Shown here one piece after another: positions 1-9,335 of a DNA stretch of 64,000 nucleotides. Origin of the DNA: CAVTLG01 sp963802635. Lineage in GTDB: Bacteria > Chloroflexota > Ktedonobacteria > Ktedonobacterales > Ktedonobacteraceae. A program made the translations under genes and the position numbers. Location: assembly GCA_963802635.1 (NCBI GenBank), contig CAWDJJ010000001.1:2604001-2668000 (forward strand). The letters are read 5' to 3'. Each line of letters begins with the position of its first letter. Within the stretch, counting starts at the first letter, position 1. Under the pieces are notes generated by a model. The model searched no databases and was not told where the DNA came from. It worked only from the letters and a program-made list of their open reading frames with translations.

Positions 1-156
1 CGATAATTGAGTATGGCGTTCAGAAACTTCAAAAAAGTTCTTGCTATGACGCATTGCGAATATCAGGACGCATTCTTTCAACTCAGATAGCACTGCTTCT
101 CCCTTTCTGGTTTCTTCTTCTTCGATGAATACAAGCACACGTCTATACGTGCTCAT
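1..156 (-). CDS. partial unknown protein, N-terminal part
   Basis: An open frame begins with ATG at 156-154 on the minus strand, two bases after the stop of the upstream membrane protein gene and behind a purine-rich AGAAGGGA ribosome binding site, and it stays open to the window edge (at least 52 codons). The visible start is MSTYRRVLVFIEEEE, followed by a Lys/Glu-rich helix and the segment ECVLIFAMRHSKNFF. The close spacing argues for translation in an operon with the upstream gene. I do not recognise the family. The gene is incomplete at its 3' end, so length and function cannot be judged. Confidence 0.45.
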   Translation of the reverse strand, partial: MSTYRRVLVFIEEEETRKGEAVLSELKECVLIFAMRHSKNFFEVSERHTQLS

Positions 157-158
157 GT

Positions 159-1547
159 CTACAATCCCTTCTGTGTGGACTCAGTGTCTGCTGGTGCCGG
201 TGCGTGCTGTGCCACTGCTTCTGCTCGCACGATGTCGCTTTCTCCCTCCACTTGTACGGTCCTATCCTTTTGCGGAGCCGGTATCAATGGAACCGTTTTC
301 TGTGGGGCCAATGTTTCCGGCTCTGGTGCTCGTTGCTCCGTTTGTATTGAAGCCATACCAGCTTCTTGATCATCCTCTGTGGACTTCGACCGGATTTTGT
401 GCTGATACCACGTTGTGGCAGCGTTCCGATTACAACGGGCTTTCTCGGCTAATCGGCGACCTGAGACCCGTTCGTTCGCGTTCACGAGTTGCTGGTAAGC
501 GACCTCCAAGCGAACGTTGCGCTCCGCTTCATGCTCTTCTCTCGCCTGTTCTTCCCATTCCACACTGTGGCTTGCGGTCTGCATTGATGTTTCGAGTGGC
601 AACATGGCACTTTCCGATGCTTGCGCTGTCATCGGAGAAAGAGCGGACTTGACCTCTTCAAGCATGGCGTGTCGTACCTCAACAAGGGATGGGTGTAAGA
701 GTGGCACGATGGCTCTGGCAATCTCTTGATAGTCGAGCGATGGGACCGCCGTCGGTGCTACCAATGGAGCTACTGCCTGTGCAATTTCTGGATAATTGAG
801 TGGCGCTGGTTCCAATGGTTTGACTTCGTGAAGAATACTGGCTCTGAGTTCATGAAGATGAACTGCCAGGAATGGCATCAGAGCGTGAGCGATCTCTTGA
901 TACTCCACTGACGTTGGAACTGGTTGTGGTGGAGTCGGTGCTGAGAGGCGGTGTTGGTGCTTGCCAATGGTGGCACGAATGAGTCCGATGAGTCCATAGA
1001 GCCAGCCTGCAAGGCAACGAATGGAGAGTGCTGTCCCTGACGCCTGCCCAATACGCCCGTCATGGCTTGCAAAGGTGCAAATGGTGTAGACCGTCATGCT
1101 GAAAAAGGTCGCTGTCGGTAGTGTGTAGAGCACGGCCCACAGAGACGCTCCTACTCTGCGGGTACCGCTCTTCTCGTAGAGTGCTGTGCTCCAATGCTGG
1201 TAGGTTGTCACGATGGCATGAAAGAGGATGACCTCTGGCAACAAGCTAAATGCAAGGAGGCTCAATGAAGAGAGCGCAGTGGCTGTGCCTCCAAGTATGG
1301 CGGTAAAATTGGGCGCAACGTAGGTCGCGGTAATCCACAGGGTGGCAAACAGCAGGGCCGTTTCTGCGATGCGTCCGCTCGTCAGCACGACCCAGCGGCC
1401 AAGCGCCACGATGAAGTGTCCGTTGAAAAAGAAGCCGGTGACAGAGCCGATGAGGCAGAGGATGCCGTAAAGGGTGGGATGCTTTTGCCTCTGTTCATGC
1501 CAGAAGCTTTGAGCCTCATGCATGGTGTGTGGTGCGATAGTCGTCAC
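159..1547 (-). CDS. membrane protein with Pro-rich C-terminal tail, mobile-element backbone
   Basis: A 462-residue protein of unknown function. GTG is chosen as start because an AAGGAG box lies about 7 bases upstream. Roughly residues 25-200 hold four to six hydrophobic helices (for example TLYGILCLIGSVTGFFF, ALLFATLWITATYV, LLAFSLLPEVILF, LWAVLYTLPTATFF), so it should sit in the cytoplasmic membrane. The region 215-300 repeats a short unit built on YQEIAHALMP, YPEIAQAVAP and YQEIARAIVP, three copies each followed by a helix, and then comes a long charged coiled-coil-like stretch. The C-terminus is Pro/Gln-rich and contains PAPQKDRTVQ, a motif that recurs in the helicase at the other end of the window. 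Position next to TraG-like and replication-relaxation genes suggests a conjugation- or plasmid-related role, but this is inference. Confidence 0.6.
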   Translation of the reverse strand: MTTIAPHTMHEAQSFWHEQRQKHPTLYGILCLIGSVTGFFFNGHFIVALGRWVVLTSGRIAETALLFATLWITATYVAPNFTAILGGTATALSSLSLLAFSLLPEVILFHAIVTTYQHWSTALYEKSGTRRVGASLWAVLYTLPTATFFSMTVYTICTFASHDGRIGQASGTALSIRCLAGWLYGLIGLIRATIGKHQHRLSAPTPPQPVPTSVEYQEIAHALMPFLAVHLHELRASILHEVKPLEPAPLNYPEIAQAVAPLVAPTAVPSLDYQEIARAIVPLLHPSLVEVRHAMLEEVKSALSPMTAQASESAMLPLETSMQTASHSVEWEEQAREEHEAERNVRLEVAYQQLVNANERVSGRRLAEKARCNRNAATTWYQHKIRSKSTEDDQEAGMASIQTEQRAPEPETLAPQKTVPLIPAPQKDRTVQVEGESDIVRAEAVAQHAPAPADTESTQKGL

Positions 1548-1731
1548 AACTGCTCCTTCTTTTCTGATGAATCATCCTCTGTACAGAGGAGTGATAGCAT
1601 TGCATGCGATGGTAGGTGGTATCTCGTTTTCGTAAGAGGTACGCTTCATACCAAATTTTCATACTTCCCCCCTATTTTCTTTCTTCCTTTGTTACTCTGA
1701 CAAAGAACACGTCAAGATCCATTGACCACAG

Positions 1732-3035
1732 AGCAGGGCTTGTGAATTATTGCTGAGAGGAAAGAGACTCCAAAATCTGGTACGATAGGCATTCCAAACC
1801 CACCTGTCGAAAAGAAGGAGTCTCTGATGACCTATTCTACCGCATTGCCACTCACCCTGCCTTCCTTGAGCAGTGATCGCCGTCAGCAGTTATTGGAAAA
1901 GCAGTCCCTGCTCAGTTTGTACGAAGTGTTGACAACCATCCCTGACCCCCGTTCCAAGCATGGATTGCGCTATGAGCTGGCATACCTGCTCGTCTGCCTG
2001 ATCGCAGGCTTGCTCTGCAACTGTGACTCGACCTTGGCGATTGCCGCGTGGTGTCGTGATCAGCGCCATCTGCTGGTCCAACTCTTCGGCCCTCGCCGTT
2101 TTCTGTGTCCAAGCGACTCACTCTATCGCAAACTGCTCGCACGTTTGAGCGCCGAACAGATCGAGTACACCTTGGCTGACTGGATACGCTGCACCCTGCA
2201 AGCCCAACCAGATGATCCCATCGCTTTAGATGGCAAGACTGTTCGTGGGGCCAGAATGGCTGAAGCGTCCGCTCCCCATCTGCTCTCTTTCCGCACGCAC
2301 CACAGTCAGGAAACCTTGTTGCAAGTCCTGGTTTCTGAGAAAACCAACGAGATCCCGATTGCCCAGCTTCTCTTGCCTTGCTTGCCTGTCTGTGGACGCG
2401 TTTTCACCGCTGATGCTTTGCATACCCAGAAGGATTTCCTCCGGTGTGTGGACGCATTAGGCGGAAAAACGGTTCTCACTGTCAAAAACAACCAACCAAC
2501 GCTCTTTGCAGACCTGCAAACCTATTTTGCCGATCCCCATGCCTCCTTTGAGCAGTTTGCCACCCTCGATCAGCAGCGTGGACGCATCGAAAAACGGACC
2601 ATCCGTGTGAGTACCGAGATGAACTCCTATCTGGTTGACTGGCCGCTTATCCAGCAGGTGGCTGAGTTGACACGAACCGTCACCATTCGCAAAACCGGAC
2701 AAACGAGCCACGAGGTCGTCTATCTCATTACTCCCCTGACTCCTGGGGAGGCTGATCCATCCCGTTTACTCACCATCGTACGAGGACATTGGGGCATCGA
2801 GAACTCCTCTCATTTTGTTCGCGATGTCACCTTTGGAGAGGATCGTTCTCGTCTCCGCTCTGGCGATGGTCCACAGATCATGGCTGCTTTCCGCAATCTT
2901 GCCATCACCCTTATTCATCGTCAGGGATCTTCTCAGATTGCCGCCACTCGTCGCCACTTTGCCTCCCATCCTCTTCATGCTTTTCGATTGCTCCTTCCCA
3001 GGAGCTTTGCCCAGCAATAATTCACAAGCCCTGCT
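1732..3035 (+). mobile_element. ISAs1-family insertion sequence
   Basis: The element is bounded by perfect 24-bp terminal inverted repeats at 1732-1755 and 3012-3035 (outer sequence AGCAGGGCTTGTG) and contains one transposase gene on the plus strand. The right repeat overlaps the transposase stop codon. No direct repeat of 8-10 bp, as usual for this family, is visible in the flanks, so the present junctions may have been altered by an adjacent deletion. The right end abuts a TOPRIM gene that has lost its 5' part. Confidence 0.9.
1827..3020 (+). CDS. ISAs1-family transposase (H-repeat type)
   Basis: A full-length transposase of 397 residues that should cut and join the ends of its IS through a DDE active site. 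Start ATG 1827 follows an AAGAAGGAG box. Family hallmarks are the N-terminal PDPRSKHGLRY motif (DDE_Tnp_1-associated domain, about residues 35-55), the first catalytic Asp in IALDGKTVRGA (about 135), the block VLTVKNNQP after it, and the C-terminal GHWGIENSSHFVRDV motif with the catalytic Glu, followed by FGEDRSR. The length and all blocks are as in intact members, so this copy appears functional. It is the only gene of the element and lies wholly between the two inverted repeats. Confidence 0.95.
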   Translation: MTYSTALPLTLPSLSSDRRQQLLEKQSLLSLYEVLTTIPDPRSKHGLRYELAYLLVCLIAGLLCNCDSTLAIAAWCRDQRHLLVQLFGPRRFLCPSDSLYRKLLARLSAEQIEYTLADWIRCTLQAQPDDPIALDGKTVRGARMAEASAPHLLSFRTHHSQETLLQVLVSEKTNEIPIAQLLLPCLPVCGRVFTADALHTQKDFLRCVDALGGKTVLTVKNNQPTLFADLQTYFADPHASFEQFATLDQQRGRIEKRTIRVSTEMNSYLVDWPLIQQVAELTRTVTIRKTGQTSHEVVYLITPLTPGEADPSRLLTIVRGHWGIENSSHFVRDVTFGEDRSRLRSGDGPQIMAAFRNLAITLIHRQGSSQIAATRRHFASHPLHAFRLLLPRSFAQQ

Positions 3036-3288
3036 GCAGACATTACAAGAACAGAGCGGAGGACTGCCGATCATCCTGGCGCTCGATGGTGATGAAGCCG
3101 GGCGACAGGCCACCAGACGGCTCCAGAAACAACTGCAATCGACAGGTGGTCCCGTTGTCGTTCTGCCACCGTTCGCTCATGCCAAAGATTTGGGAGATCT
3201 GGGACCGCAGCAACAGGGCCGTCAGAGAGCGATGCAGCATATTCAGCAAGCACTGCTCACGATGCAGAAAGAGGAGAAGCATTCATGA
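3036..3288 (+). pseudogene. TOPRIM-domain (primase-like) gene remnant, 5' end lost
   Basis: Directly right of the ISAs1 element an open frame encodes about 83 residues that end a TOPRIM domain: GLPIILALDGDEAGRQA (the DxD-type metal motif region of DnaG-like primases and topoisomerases), then a conserved AKDLGDL stretch and a short Gln/Lys-rich tail. The frame runs back into the IS, so the residues before it are foreign; the catalytic Glu motif and any zinc finger are missing. The stop overlaps the start of the next gene (ATGA at 3285-3288), showing that the gene once belonged to the same operon as the TraG-like ATPase. It probably encoded a plasmid or ICE primase/TOPRIM protein; the fragment should be inactive. 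Confidence 0.75.
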
Positions 3289-6200
3289 AGCAGCATCCCC
3301 TGCTCACCGCCGCGTCGCCGGTCGTGTGGATGATCCCGGCGTACCACGAAACCGAGGAGCCTGCACAGATCCTGGCTGCGATGCAAAGTCTGGTGATCGA
3401 CACTCCGGTGGCCTTAGAGATCGCGGGAACATCAGACCAGCGGCGTTTCCTCATGCGAGCCAGGCAGCAAGCGTCCCTGTTGCATGTGGAGACGCAACTC
3501 CGAGCGCGCTATCCGCAGGCACAGTTTGTCTGGCTCGCGCCTGACGACGATCCGTTGTGTCTGCGGTCCGATGAGGGTCTGACCGTGGTCGAGTTGAAGG
3601 CGGGATCACCATCCTATCTGCCATTGCATACCTGGCAGGGACGAGAGAATGAAGGGAATGATCCGGTGTTGGGCATTCTGGCGGCGCTTGATGCCTTGCC
3701 AGAGGGGACGAGGGCCATGGCGCAACTCGTGTTGCTCCCGGCTGCGCCCAATTGGTCGAAGGCCAATCAGCGCAAGGCAGTGGAGCATGCGCTGGAGCCA
3801 GAGCGTGCAGACACTGCGCTGCGTCATCGTCCTGATGGTGGAGGTCCCAGTGCTGGTTTGCTGGTGAGTGGCGGACTGCTGCTTGCCGCGTTGCTGCTCT
3901 ACGGACGCTTCAAGCAGTCGATCCCGTCCTGGGTGCTTCCTGCGTTGGGGCAGGTGCTGCATGGGTCACTGCCCCATCTCACACCTGCGCAGCGGATGCC
4001 CTTTGCCGGGTTGCTTGCGCTGCCGGTCGGTGCGTTGCTGCTCTTCGTCCTCCTGGATCAGCTTCGTCGGCGTCTGGTGGCGCGACCGCTCTATGATATG
4101 AAACTGGTGGGACAAAAAACATCGCGGATGGCCTATCGGGTGCGTCTACGGCTCTATGCTTTTGGTCCTGCCCTGCCAGCGCGGCGTCGTCCCATCCGTT
4201 GGCGACGATGCTTCCAGAAATGGAGCCTGCTGGATCGCCTCATCCGGGTCCGATACGTCCACCACCAACCAACCGATCTTGCAGACGAGTTAACAGAAAA
4301 GACGGTCTGTGTCCCGCAGCAGTGCCAGGATAGGTACTGGCAGCTCTGGGTACGCGTCTGCTGGGGGGTGACGTGTCTGCTGTCTCGGGAACTCGCACGG
4401 ATGGCAAGAGACCGCTGGCAACGCAGGCGTGATGTGACCCATCGTCAGCAAGCACGGCAGGTGATGCTGGGACGATTAGTGGCTGCCTATCGGCAGTTTC
4501 ACCTGGCGAACGGCAACTACTTTGTGCCGCGACGCCTGCTGACGGTTCAAGCTCGCTGGTGCGTGAAACGGTGGTGGCGTGCGGTGAAACGCTCTCCTCA
4601 TCTCATCAGTGTCAATTCGCTGGCTGATCTCTGGCACCTGCCAGCGGTGGCGGTCTTGCCTGAGTTGGCGCTGGTTGAGCAGCGGCGGGCGCGGACGTTG
4701 CTCATTCCGCCAGTTCTGGCACGTGTGGCGCAGGAACCGGGTGCAACGATTCTTGGTCAGTCGGTCCATGCAGGTCATCATCTCCCTTTTGCGTTGCCTG
4801 CAGCATGCCTCGACACACATATGCTCATCGGAGGCAAAAGCGGAGAGGGGAAATCAACCTGGATCGAGCATCTGGTGCAAGCCATGCTGAGAGCACCGGG
4901 AGGATTGGTGCTCATAGACCCGCACGGGGACCTGGTGGATCATCTGTTACCGCTCATCCCGTTGCATCGAATGGAGGACGTCGTGTTGGTAGACCTCTCT
5001 GATCAGGAGTATGCACTGGGACTCAATCCGCTAGATGTGACGATGGGTCGAGGACGCGATAAGGCGGTGGGGGATCTGCTCAACACCCTGGCGCATATCT
5101 GGACCACCTCGTGGGGACCGCGTATGGAGAATGCGTTTGAATTTGCGCTGCGCACGCTCTATGAGGCCAATCGCTCTCTGGTGGACCAGGATGCCCAGAC
5201 GGGAGCCATCCGGCAATATACGCTGCTGGATGTGATGCCCCTCTTGACGGATGAGAGCTTCTGTCATGCGCTCCTGGAACACGTTGATGATCCCTTTATT
5301 CTGCGTTGGTGGCAGTTCTACTATGACCCCTTGAGTTTGCAGATGCAACGAGATCGCAGTGATCCGGTGCTCTCCAAGGTTGCCAAGTTTGAGAGTCAGA
5401 TTGCCCGTCGGATTGTAGGGCAGAGTCAATCGACGATCAACTTTGCGCAGGACATCCAGCAGGAAAAAATCATCCTGATCAAGCTTGCCAAAGGGGTGGT
5501 GGGCGAGGATGTGGCGAAGCTGCTGGGGGCAACCTTCCTGGGTCTGTTGCAGATGGCCTTAGAGGAGCAAGGTGTGCTTCCCGAGGAGCAACGCAAGCGG
5601 TTGCCGATCATTGTCGATGAATTCCAGGTGCTCAAAGGCGTGGATTGGTCGGCGATTGCGGAACTGCGCAAGTATGGAGCGGCTTTTTCGCTGGCAACGC
5701 AGTCGCTGGAATACCTGCGGGATCGCAACGAACCCATCCTTGCCACGATCCTGGCAAATGTGAAGCAATATGTGCTGTTTCATCTGTCGGCACAGGATGC
5801 CGAAACCATCTCGCCGGAAATCGGGGTCGAGCCAGAGGATATTGTCAATCTGGAACCGCATACCTGTTATATTCGCGTGACGTATGCTGGACAACGACAA
5901 CCGCCCTTTTCGTTACAGCTTGCACCACCGGTGGTGGTGAAGGGACAGATCGAGCAGGTTCAGCATATCCGTGATGAGAGCCGGAAACGCCATACCAGGC
6001 CCGCCGCCAGCATTGACCAGGAACTCAAAGCGGCGGTTATTCGCACGTTGGCAATGCAGCCCAAAGAGACGGCATCCACACCGGTAGAGCAGCCGGTCTC
6101 ACATTCCCACGACGAGAAGCAAGGCCCGCCACGGCAACAGAGCGGCTACCGGGGGCGCAAGTCGCAGGAGAAGCGGGATGGCAAGGTGTCACGAGAAGAA

Positions 6201-6317
6201 CGCACTGCACCTCAACAGCGACCAATGAACTGGACGGAAACGGTCGGTGTGCTGGCACTGCAGGCACCAGAAAGACCCGCTGGAGAGGAGGCGCAAGATG
6301 GAGAAGCAGATGCCTAA
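3285..6317 (+). CDS. TraG/VirD4-like membrane-anchored DNA-pumping ATPase
   Basis: A 1010-residue protein resembling type IV secretion coupling proteins and related DUF87-type ATPases, which drive DNA transfer at the inner membrane. Two hydrophobic segments (about residues 187-206 and 240-262) precede a basic linker. The ATPase domain starts near 510 with Walker A GGKSGEGKST, followed by VLIDPHGDLVDHLL, LNPLDV, and Walker B LPIIVDEFQ near 774. The sensor region includes ATQSLEYL, typical of TraG/TraD proteins, which use Gln there. The C-terminal 80 residues are charged and low complexity. It overlaps the TOPRIM remnant by four bases and the next gene by about 20 bases, so all three formed one operon. 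Coupling role is inferred from family and context; a helicase-like VirB4 relative is the alternative. Confidence 0.85.
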   Translation: MKQHPLLTAASPVVWMIPAYHETEEPAQILAAMQSLVIDTPVALEIAGTSDQRRFLMRARQQASLLHVETQLRARYPQAQFVWLAPDDDPLCLRSDEGLTVVELKAGSPSYLPLHTWQGRENEGNDPVLGILAALDALPEGTRAMAQLVLLPAAPNWSKANQRKAVEHALEPERADTALRHRPDGGGPSAGLLVSGGLLLAALLLYGRFKQSIPSWVLPALGQVLHGSLPHLTPAQRMPFAGLLALPVGALLLFVLLDQLRRRLVARPLYDMKLVGQKTSRMAYRVRLRLYAFGPALPARRRPIRWRRCFQKWSLLDRLIRVRYVHHQPTDLADELTEKTVCVPQQCQDRYWQLWVRVCWGVTCLLSRELARMARDRWQRRRDVTHRQQARQVMLGRLVAAYRQFHLANGNYFVPRRLLTVQARWCVKRWWRAVKRSPHLISVNSLADLWHLPAVAVLPELALVEQRRARTLLIPPVLARVAQEPGATILGQSVHAGHHLPFALPAACLDTHMLIGGKSGEGKSTWIEHLVQAMLRAPGGLVLIDPHGDLVDHLLPLIPLHRMEDVVLVDLSDQEYALGLNPLDVTMGRGRDKAVGDLLNTLAHIWTTSWGPRMENAFEFALRTLYEANRSLVDQDAQTGAIRQYTLLDVMPLLTDESFCHALLEHVDDPFILRWWQFYYDPLSLQMQRDRSDPVLSKVAKFESQIARRIVGQSQSTINFAQDIQQEKIILIKLAKGVVGEDVAKLLGATFLGLLQMALEEQGVLPEEQRKRLPIIVDEFQVLKGVDWSAIAELRKYGAAFSLATQSLEYLRDRNEPILATILANVKQYVLFHLSAQDAETISPEIGVEPEDIVNLEPHTCYIRVTYAGQRQPPFSLQLAPPVVVKGQIEQVQHIRDESRKRHTRPAASIDQELKAAVIRTLAMQPKETASTPVEQPVSHSHDEKQGPPRQQSGYRGRKSQEKRDGKVSREERTAPQQRPMNWTETVGVLALQAPERPAGEEAQDGEADA

Positions 6318-8259
6318 TCGGCCTTCTCGGCTCACATTCGATCTCCACTCTGAGCTTTCCGATAGTGAGGATGCAGCGGCTCCACGGGAGCGTCTGCTCT
6401 TCTGGCTACTCAAGCATCCCTATCAACGGATTGAGGATATGGCGCTGGCCTTGCATCTGCCTGCATCGTCGGTCTACCGCTATCTTCAGGATCTGCTGCA
6501 ACAGGGACAGATAGAACAACTCCGGGCCTCGTTTGGGCTGGCGAGCACGCGCTCCCTGTTTTATCTCACAACGCTGGGCATCCAGACAGTTGCCACTATG
6601 GTCAACATGTTGCCTGCGAACCTGGCACGGATGTGGAGAGCAGATGAGACACACGTACTGACTCAATTGCCGCGTGTGCCGACGCTGTTGCATCTGCAAG
6701 AGGTGATCAATAGTCTGGTCGTGCATGCCCCGCAGGCCCTGGCGTATCCGAATGGACAGGCGGCATCCATTCGCTGGCATTGGCTGGCAGCGTATCGGCA
6801 TGCGTTTCTCGCCAAAGGGAAGGCAACATGTTGCCGGGTCGATGCAGCACTGGTTCTGGCGCGTCATCCTGCGGGAGACGATGCCCCACAGCATCGGGAA
6901 TATGCGGTGCTGTTTGTGCTCATCGATCCGGGCTTTGTGGGCAACCATGATCTCGCGTTCCTGCGCGACCGACTGGAACGTCTGCTGCGGTTCCGCGAGA
7001 GTGCGGAGCGCTGGCCGCAGTATCAGTCCTTCCCGACCATCCTGGTGATCGTTCCCACTCCGCGTCATCTGGAACAGTGGCAATGGTGTGCCCGAGAGGC
7101 GGCCACTCGCTTGCGAGGAGCTGGGTTGCGTGGGGCCATTGTCGCGCGCTCGCCGGGGATGGTGGTTGGCTCTGCCTGGTCGTTTGCATGGCAGAACCTT
7201 TCCCAGCCAGGACCATGCCGCCTGCAAGAACTGCTGACAATGATGCCACGAGAGAGCGTTCCTGCTGGGCTGCTTGCTCCCAAAGCCGTTCCTGCTGGCA
7301 CGATGCGGAATACGCCCATGTCTCGCAAGGGGATCGTGCTGGGACGCTTTGCGCAGCGTGCGCTCGCCCCGATTCCCTCGCCTTCTTCCCGGGCACATGT
7401 CGAACGAGAGGCGGCGGCCATGCTGGGAATCCAGATAAATCGTCGTCTCCTGGAGATCGTACTGGTGCTCTATGCGCACCCGTTGCTCTCAGCAGATGAG
7501 TTGGCAGTACTCTTGCAGATGGAGCGAACAACGCTCATGCGCTATCTCTATGATCTCCGTCAGTGCTGGTGTGTGGAGAAACGAGCGACCCGTTGTGGCA
7601 CACGTCTGCTGGTCAGTAGTCGCGGGTTGCGTCTGATCGCTATGGTGCTGGATGTCTCCATCCTGCATCTCTGCGAGAAACGCGAGGACGCGACTCAACC
7701 ATTGATCCAACGAGGCGTGCCGCATCTGCTCAAGCGGATCAAGCATACGGCAGGGATCTATCGCTGGATGATGCAACTGCACCAGGCAGCACAACAAGCG
7801 CAACAAGAACTCGTGTGGTGGGAAACTGGTGCGCGGTGCGCTCAACGGTATCACACGCAGGGTGTATGGCACAACCTGTTACCGGATGCGGCTTTTGCGT
7901 ATCGCGCAGGTGAGCAGCAATTTCGTATCTGGTTGGAGTGGGATGAAGGCACGATGAATGGGCGGGATCTTGCCGCCAAATTGCATTCCTACGGGGAGTT
8001 TGTGCGCACACGGCTCTGGCTGCAAGAAAGTCCGCAGGTGCCCATGCTCATTTTTGTGGTCCCGGATTACCATCAGGAGCGGCGGGTCAGGCGTCTCGCT
8101 GAGAGAATCCTGGCTCAGACGTCACTGGTGGTTCGCACTACGACGGCCCCCTTGGTGGCAGAGTACGGACCGTTGGAGGCAATCTGGTTGCCTGTGCTTC
8201 CACAAAGCCCCTCGATGGTGAACGATCTTCCCGCGCGCAAGCGGTGGTTGGATGGCTGA
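6298..8259 (+). CDS. replication-relaxation family protein
   Basis: A 653-residue protein with two related halves, each starting with a winged-helix DNA-binding unit: LLFWLLKHPYQRIEDMALAL...SSVYRYLQDL (about residues 35-75) and LEIVLVLYAHPLLSADELAV...TTLMRYLYDL (about 385-430). This arrangement matches the replication-relaxation family found on actinobacterial and Chloroflexi mobile elements, proposed to act as replication initiators or relaxase partners. ATG 6298 is preferred over an upstream start at 6247 because GAGAGGAGG precedes it; it then overlaps the ATPase gene by 20 bases. The second half contains ARCAQRYHTQG and WLEWDEGTMN segments as in the family. No relaxase His triad is apparent. 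The biochemical role remains inferred. Confidence 0.75.
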   Translation: MEKQMPNRPSRLTFDLHSELSDSEDAAAPRERLLFWLLKHPYQRIEDMALALHLPASSVYRYLQDLLQQGQIEQLRASFGLASTRSLFYLTTLGIQTVATMVNMLPANLARMWRADETHVLTQLPRVPTLLHLQEVINSLVVHAPQALAYPNGQAASIRWHWLAAYRHAFLAKGKATCCRVDAALVLARHPAGDDAPQHREYAVLFVLIDPGFVGNHDLAFLRDRLERLLRFRESAERWPQYQSFPTILVIVPTPRHLEQWQWCAREAATRLRGAGLRGAIVARSPGMVVGSAWSFAWQNLSQPGPCRLQELLTMMPRESVPAGLLAPKAVPAGTMRNTPMSRKGIVLGRFAQRALAPIPSPSSRAHVEREAAAMLGIQINRRLLEIVLVLYAHPLLSADELAVLLQMERTTLMRYLYDLRQCWCVEKRATRCGTRLLVSSRGLRLIAMVLDVSILHLCEKREDATQPLIQRGVPHLLKRIKHTAGIYRWMMQLHQAAQQAQQELVWWETGARCAQRYHTQGVWHNLLPDAAFAYRAGEQQFRIWLEWDEGTMNGRDLAAKLHSYGEFVRTRLWLQESPQVPMLIFVVPDYHQERRVRRLAERILAQTSLVVRTTTAPLVAEYGPLEAIWLPVLPQSPSMVNDLPARKRWLDG

Positions 8260-8291
8260 GACACGGTTGATAGCTCTCCAGAGGAAACGGT

Positions 8292-8555
8292 GTGGCGCGC
8301 AGAAAGGATGTTCCGATATTGAAATGGGAGAACCTTGGTTTCAAGCAGGAACGGATGCTGTGGCGTTGCACTCAGGAAGCGCTCGCCGAGCAGTTGGGAA
8401 CCACCCGTGAAACGGTGTCGCTCTGGCAGCGAGGGCAAAGGCCCAGTTCTGGTCCCTTGCTGGTCTTGATGTGTCCTGTCCTGGTCCCAATGCATTTCCG
8501 ATGTTACTTGATAGGCTACCTGAAAAAAGCGGAAAGAACAGCGCATATTGTATGA
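8292..8555 (+). CDS. small XRE-type helix-turn-helix protein
   Basis: An 87-residue frame beginning at GTG 8292, about 30 bases after the replication-relaxation gene and behind AGAGGAAACG. Residues 25-45 (TQEALAEQLGTTRETVSLWQRG) form a Cro/CI-type helix-turn-helix. The preceding KQERMLWRC and following RPSSGPLLVLM fit the same fold, but the C-terminal 30 residues are unusual (Cys, Met and aromatic residues) and may be read in a shifted frame. It could be a local transcriptional repressor of the backbone operon. Small size and odd tail make a truncated or frameshifted regulator the alternative. Confidence 0.5.
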   Translation: MARRKDVPILKWENLGFKQERMLWRCTQEALAEQLGTTRETVSLWQRGQRPSSGPLLVLMCPVLVPMHFRCYLIGYLKKAERTAHIV

Positions 8556-8601
8556 GAACGTGAGGAACCCAGAGTGCCTGTAGAAAAGGAAGAGAGTGAC
8601 C

Positions 8602-9000
8602 ATGCCGATACAGACGATCAGTAGTATATTTGTCACCATCATAGCAGGTATCAGTATCCTGGCCGGATTATGGAGAAGCTGCCAACTGCATTTTTCAGAG
8701 CGCACAACCATCGATGAAATTGGGGAAGAGGATAGGTTGCTTATACCTCCATGGTACGGAAGGGGCAGCGAAGCTTCTTCGACACCTGTGAAGCGTCCCC
8801 GAGATAGGTCATCGCGGCCTTGCAACCAGACTACCATTGCGAAGACAGTGGCAGCATCTGGGGAAGATCAACAGTTTCGTGTTTCACCTTCTCCGTTGGG
8901 CTATACAGTGATATCTTGTATCTGCTATCATTGTAAACGAGATGTTAGTTACGAGGATATCTTCTGTGGACATTGTGGAATCAAACTTCCTGTGGCATAG
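8602..9000 (+). CDS. membrane-anchored double-CxxC zinc-ribbon protein
   Basis: A 132-residue protein starting at ATG 8602 (GTG 8596 is possible). The N-terminus has one hydrophobic helix (ISSIFVTIIAGISILAGLW, about residues 5-23), so the protein is probably anchored in the cytoplasmic membrane. The middle is charged and of low complexity. The C-terminus carries CYHCKRDVSYEDIFCGHC, two CxxC knuckles forming a zinc ribbon of the kind found at the end of many short bacterial membrane proteins. Function is unknown; a scaffold or sensor role is possible. Confidence 0.55.
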   Translation: MPIQTISSIFVTIIAGISILAGLWRSCQLHFSERTTIDEIGEEDRLLIPPWYGRGSEASSTPVKRPRDRSSRPCNQTTIAKTVAASGEDQQFRVSPSPLGYTVISCICYHCKRDVSYEDIFCGHCGIKLPVA

Positions 9001-9335
9001 CCCGTCGTTTATCAGGCAAAAAAGGAAACGTTCTTGTTCATGAACCAATGCGCACAGCAGAAAGAAACGCTCTCCATTCACATTGTCTGTACCGGCAATA
9101 TCTATCGCAGTCGCTTAGCAGAAGCGTATTTGAAAGCAAAGCAACTTCCGTATCTTTCTTTTTCTTCCAGCGGAACAGAGGTCACGCTCGCGTCAAAAGA
9201 AAATGGGCCAATTAGTTGGTATGCGATGCGACTGATGAGCAAGTATCACCTAATTCCTTTTATGAGCTTTTTCAGCCAACAGACCACCGTCCAATTACTT
9301 CGCCAAGCAGATATCGTGATTTTTATGCATCATGA

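Noticed and set aside
1720..3050. Possible 8-bp target duplication around the ISAs1 element
   Set aside because: The best alignment of the flanks (CCACAGAG and CTGCAGAC) matches at only five of eight positions.
6406..7531. Long minus-strand frames (up to 357 codons) opposite the replication-relaxation gene
   Set aside because: Low-complexity Arg/His/Gln-rich translations without ribosome sites, antisense to a clear gene; typical GC-rich shadows.
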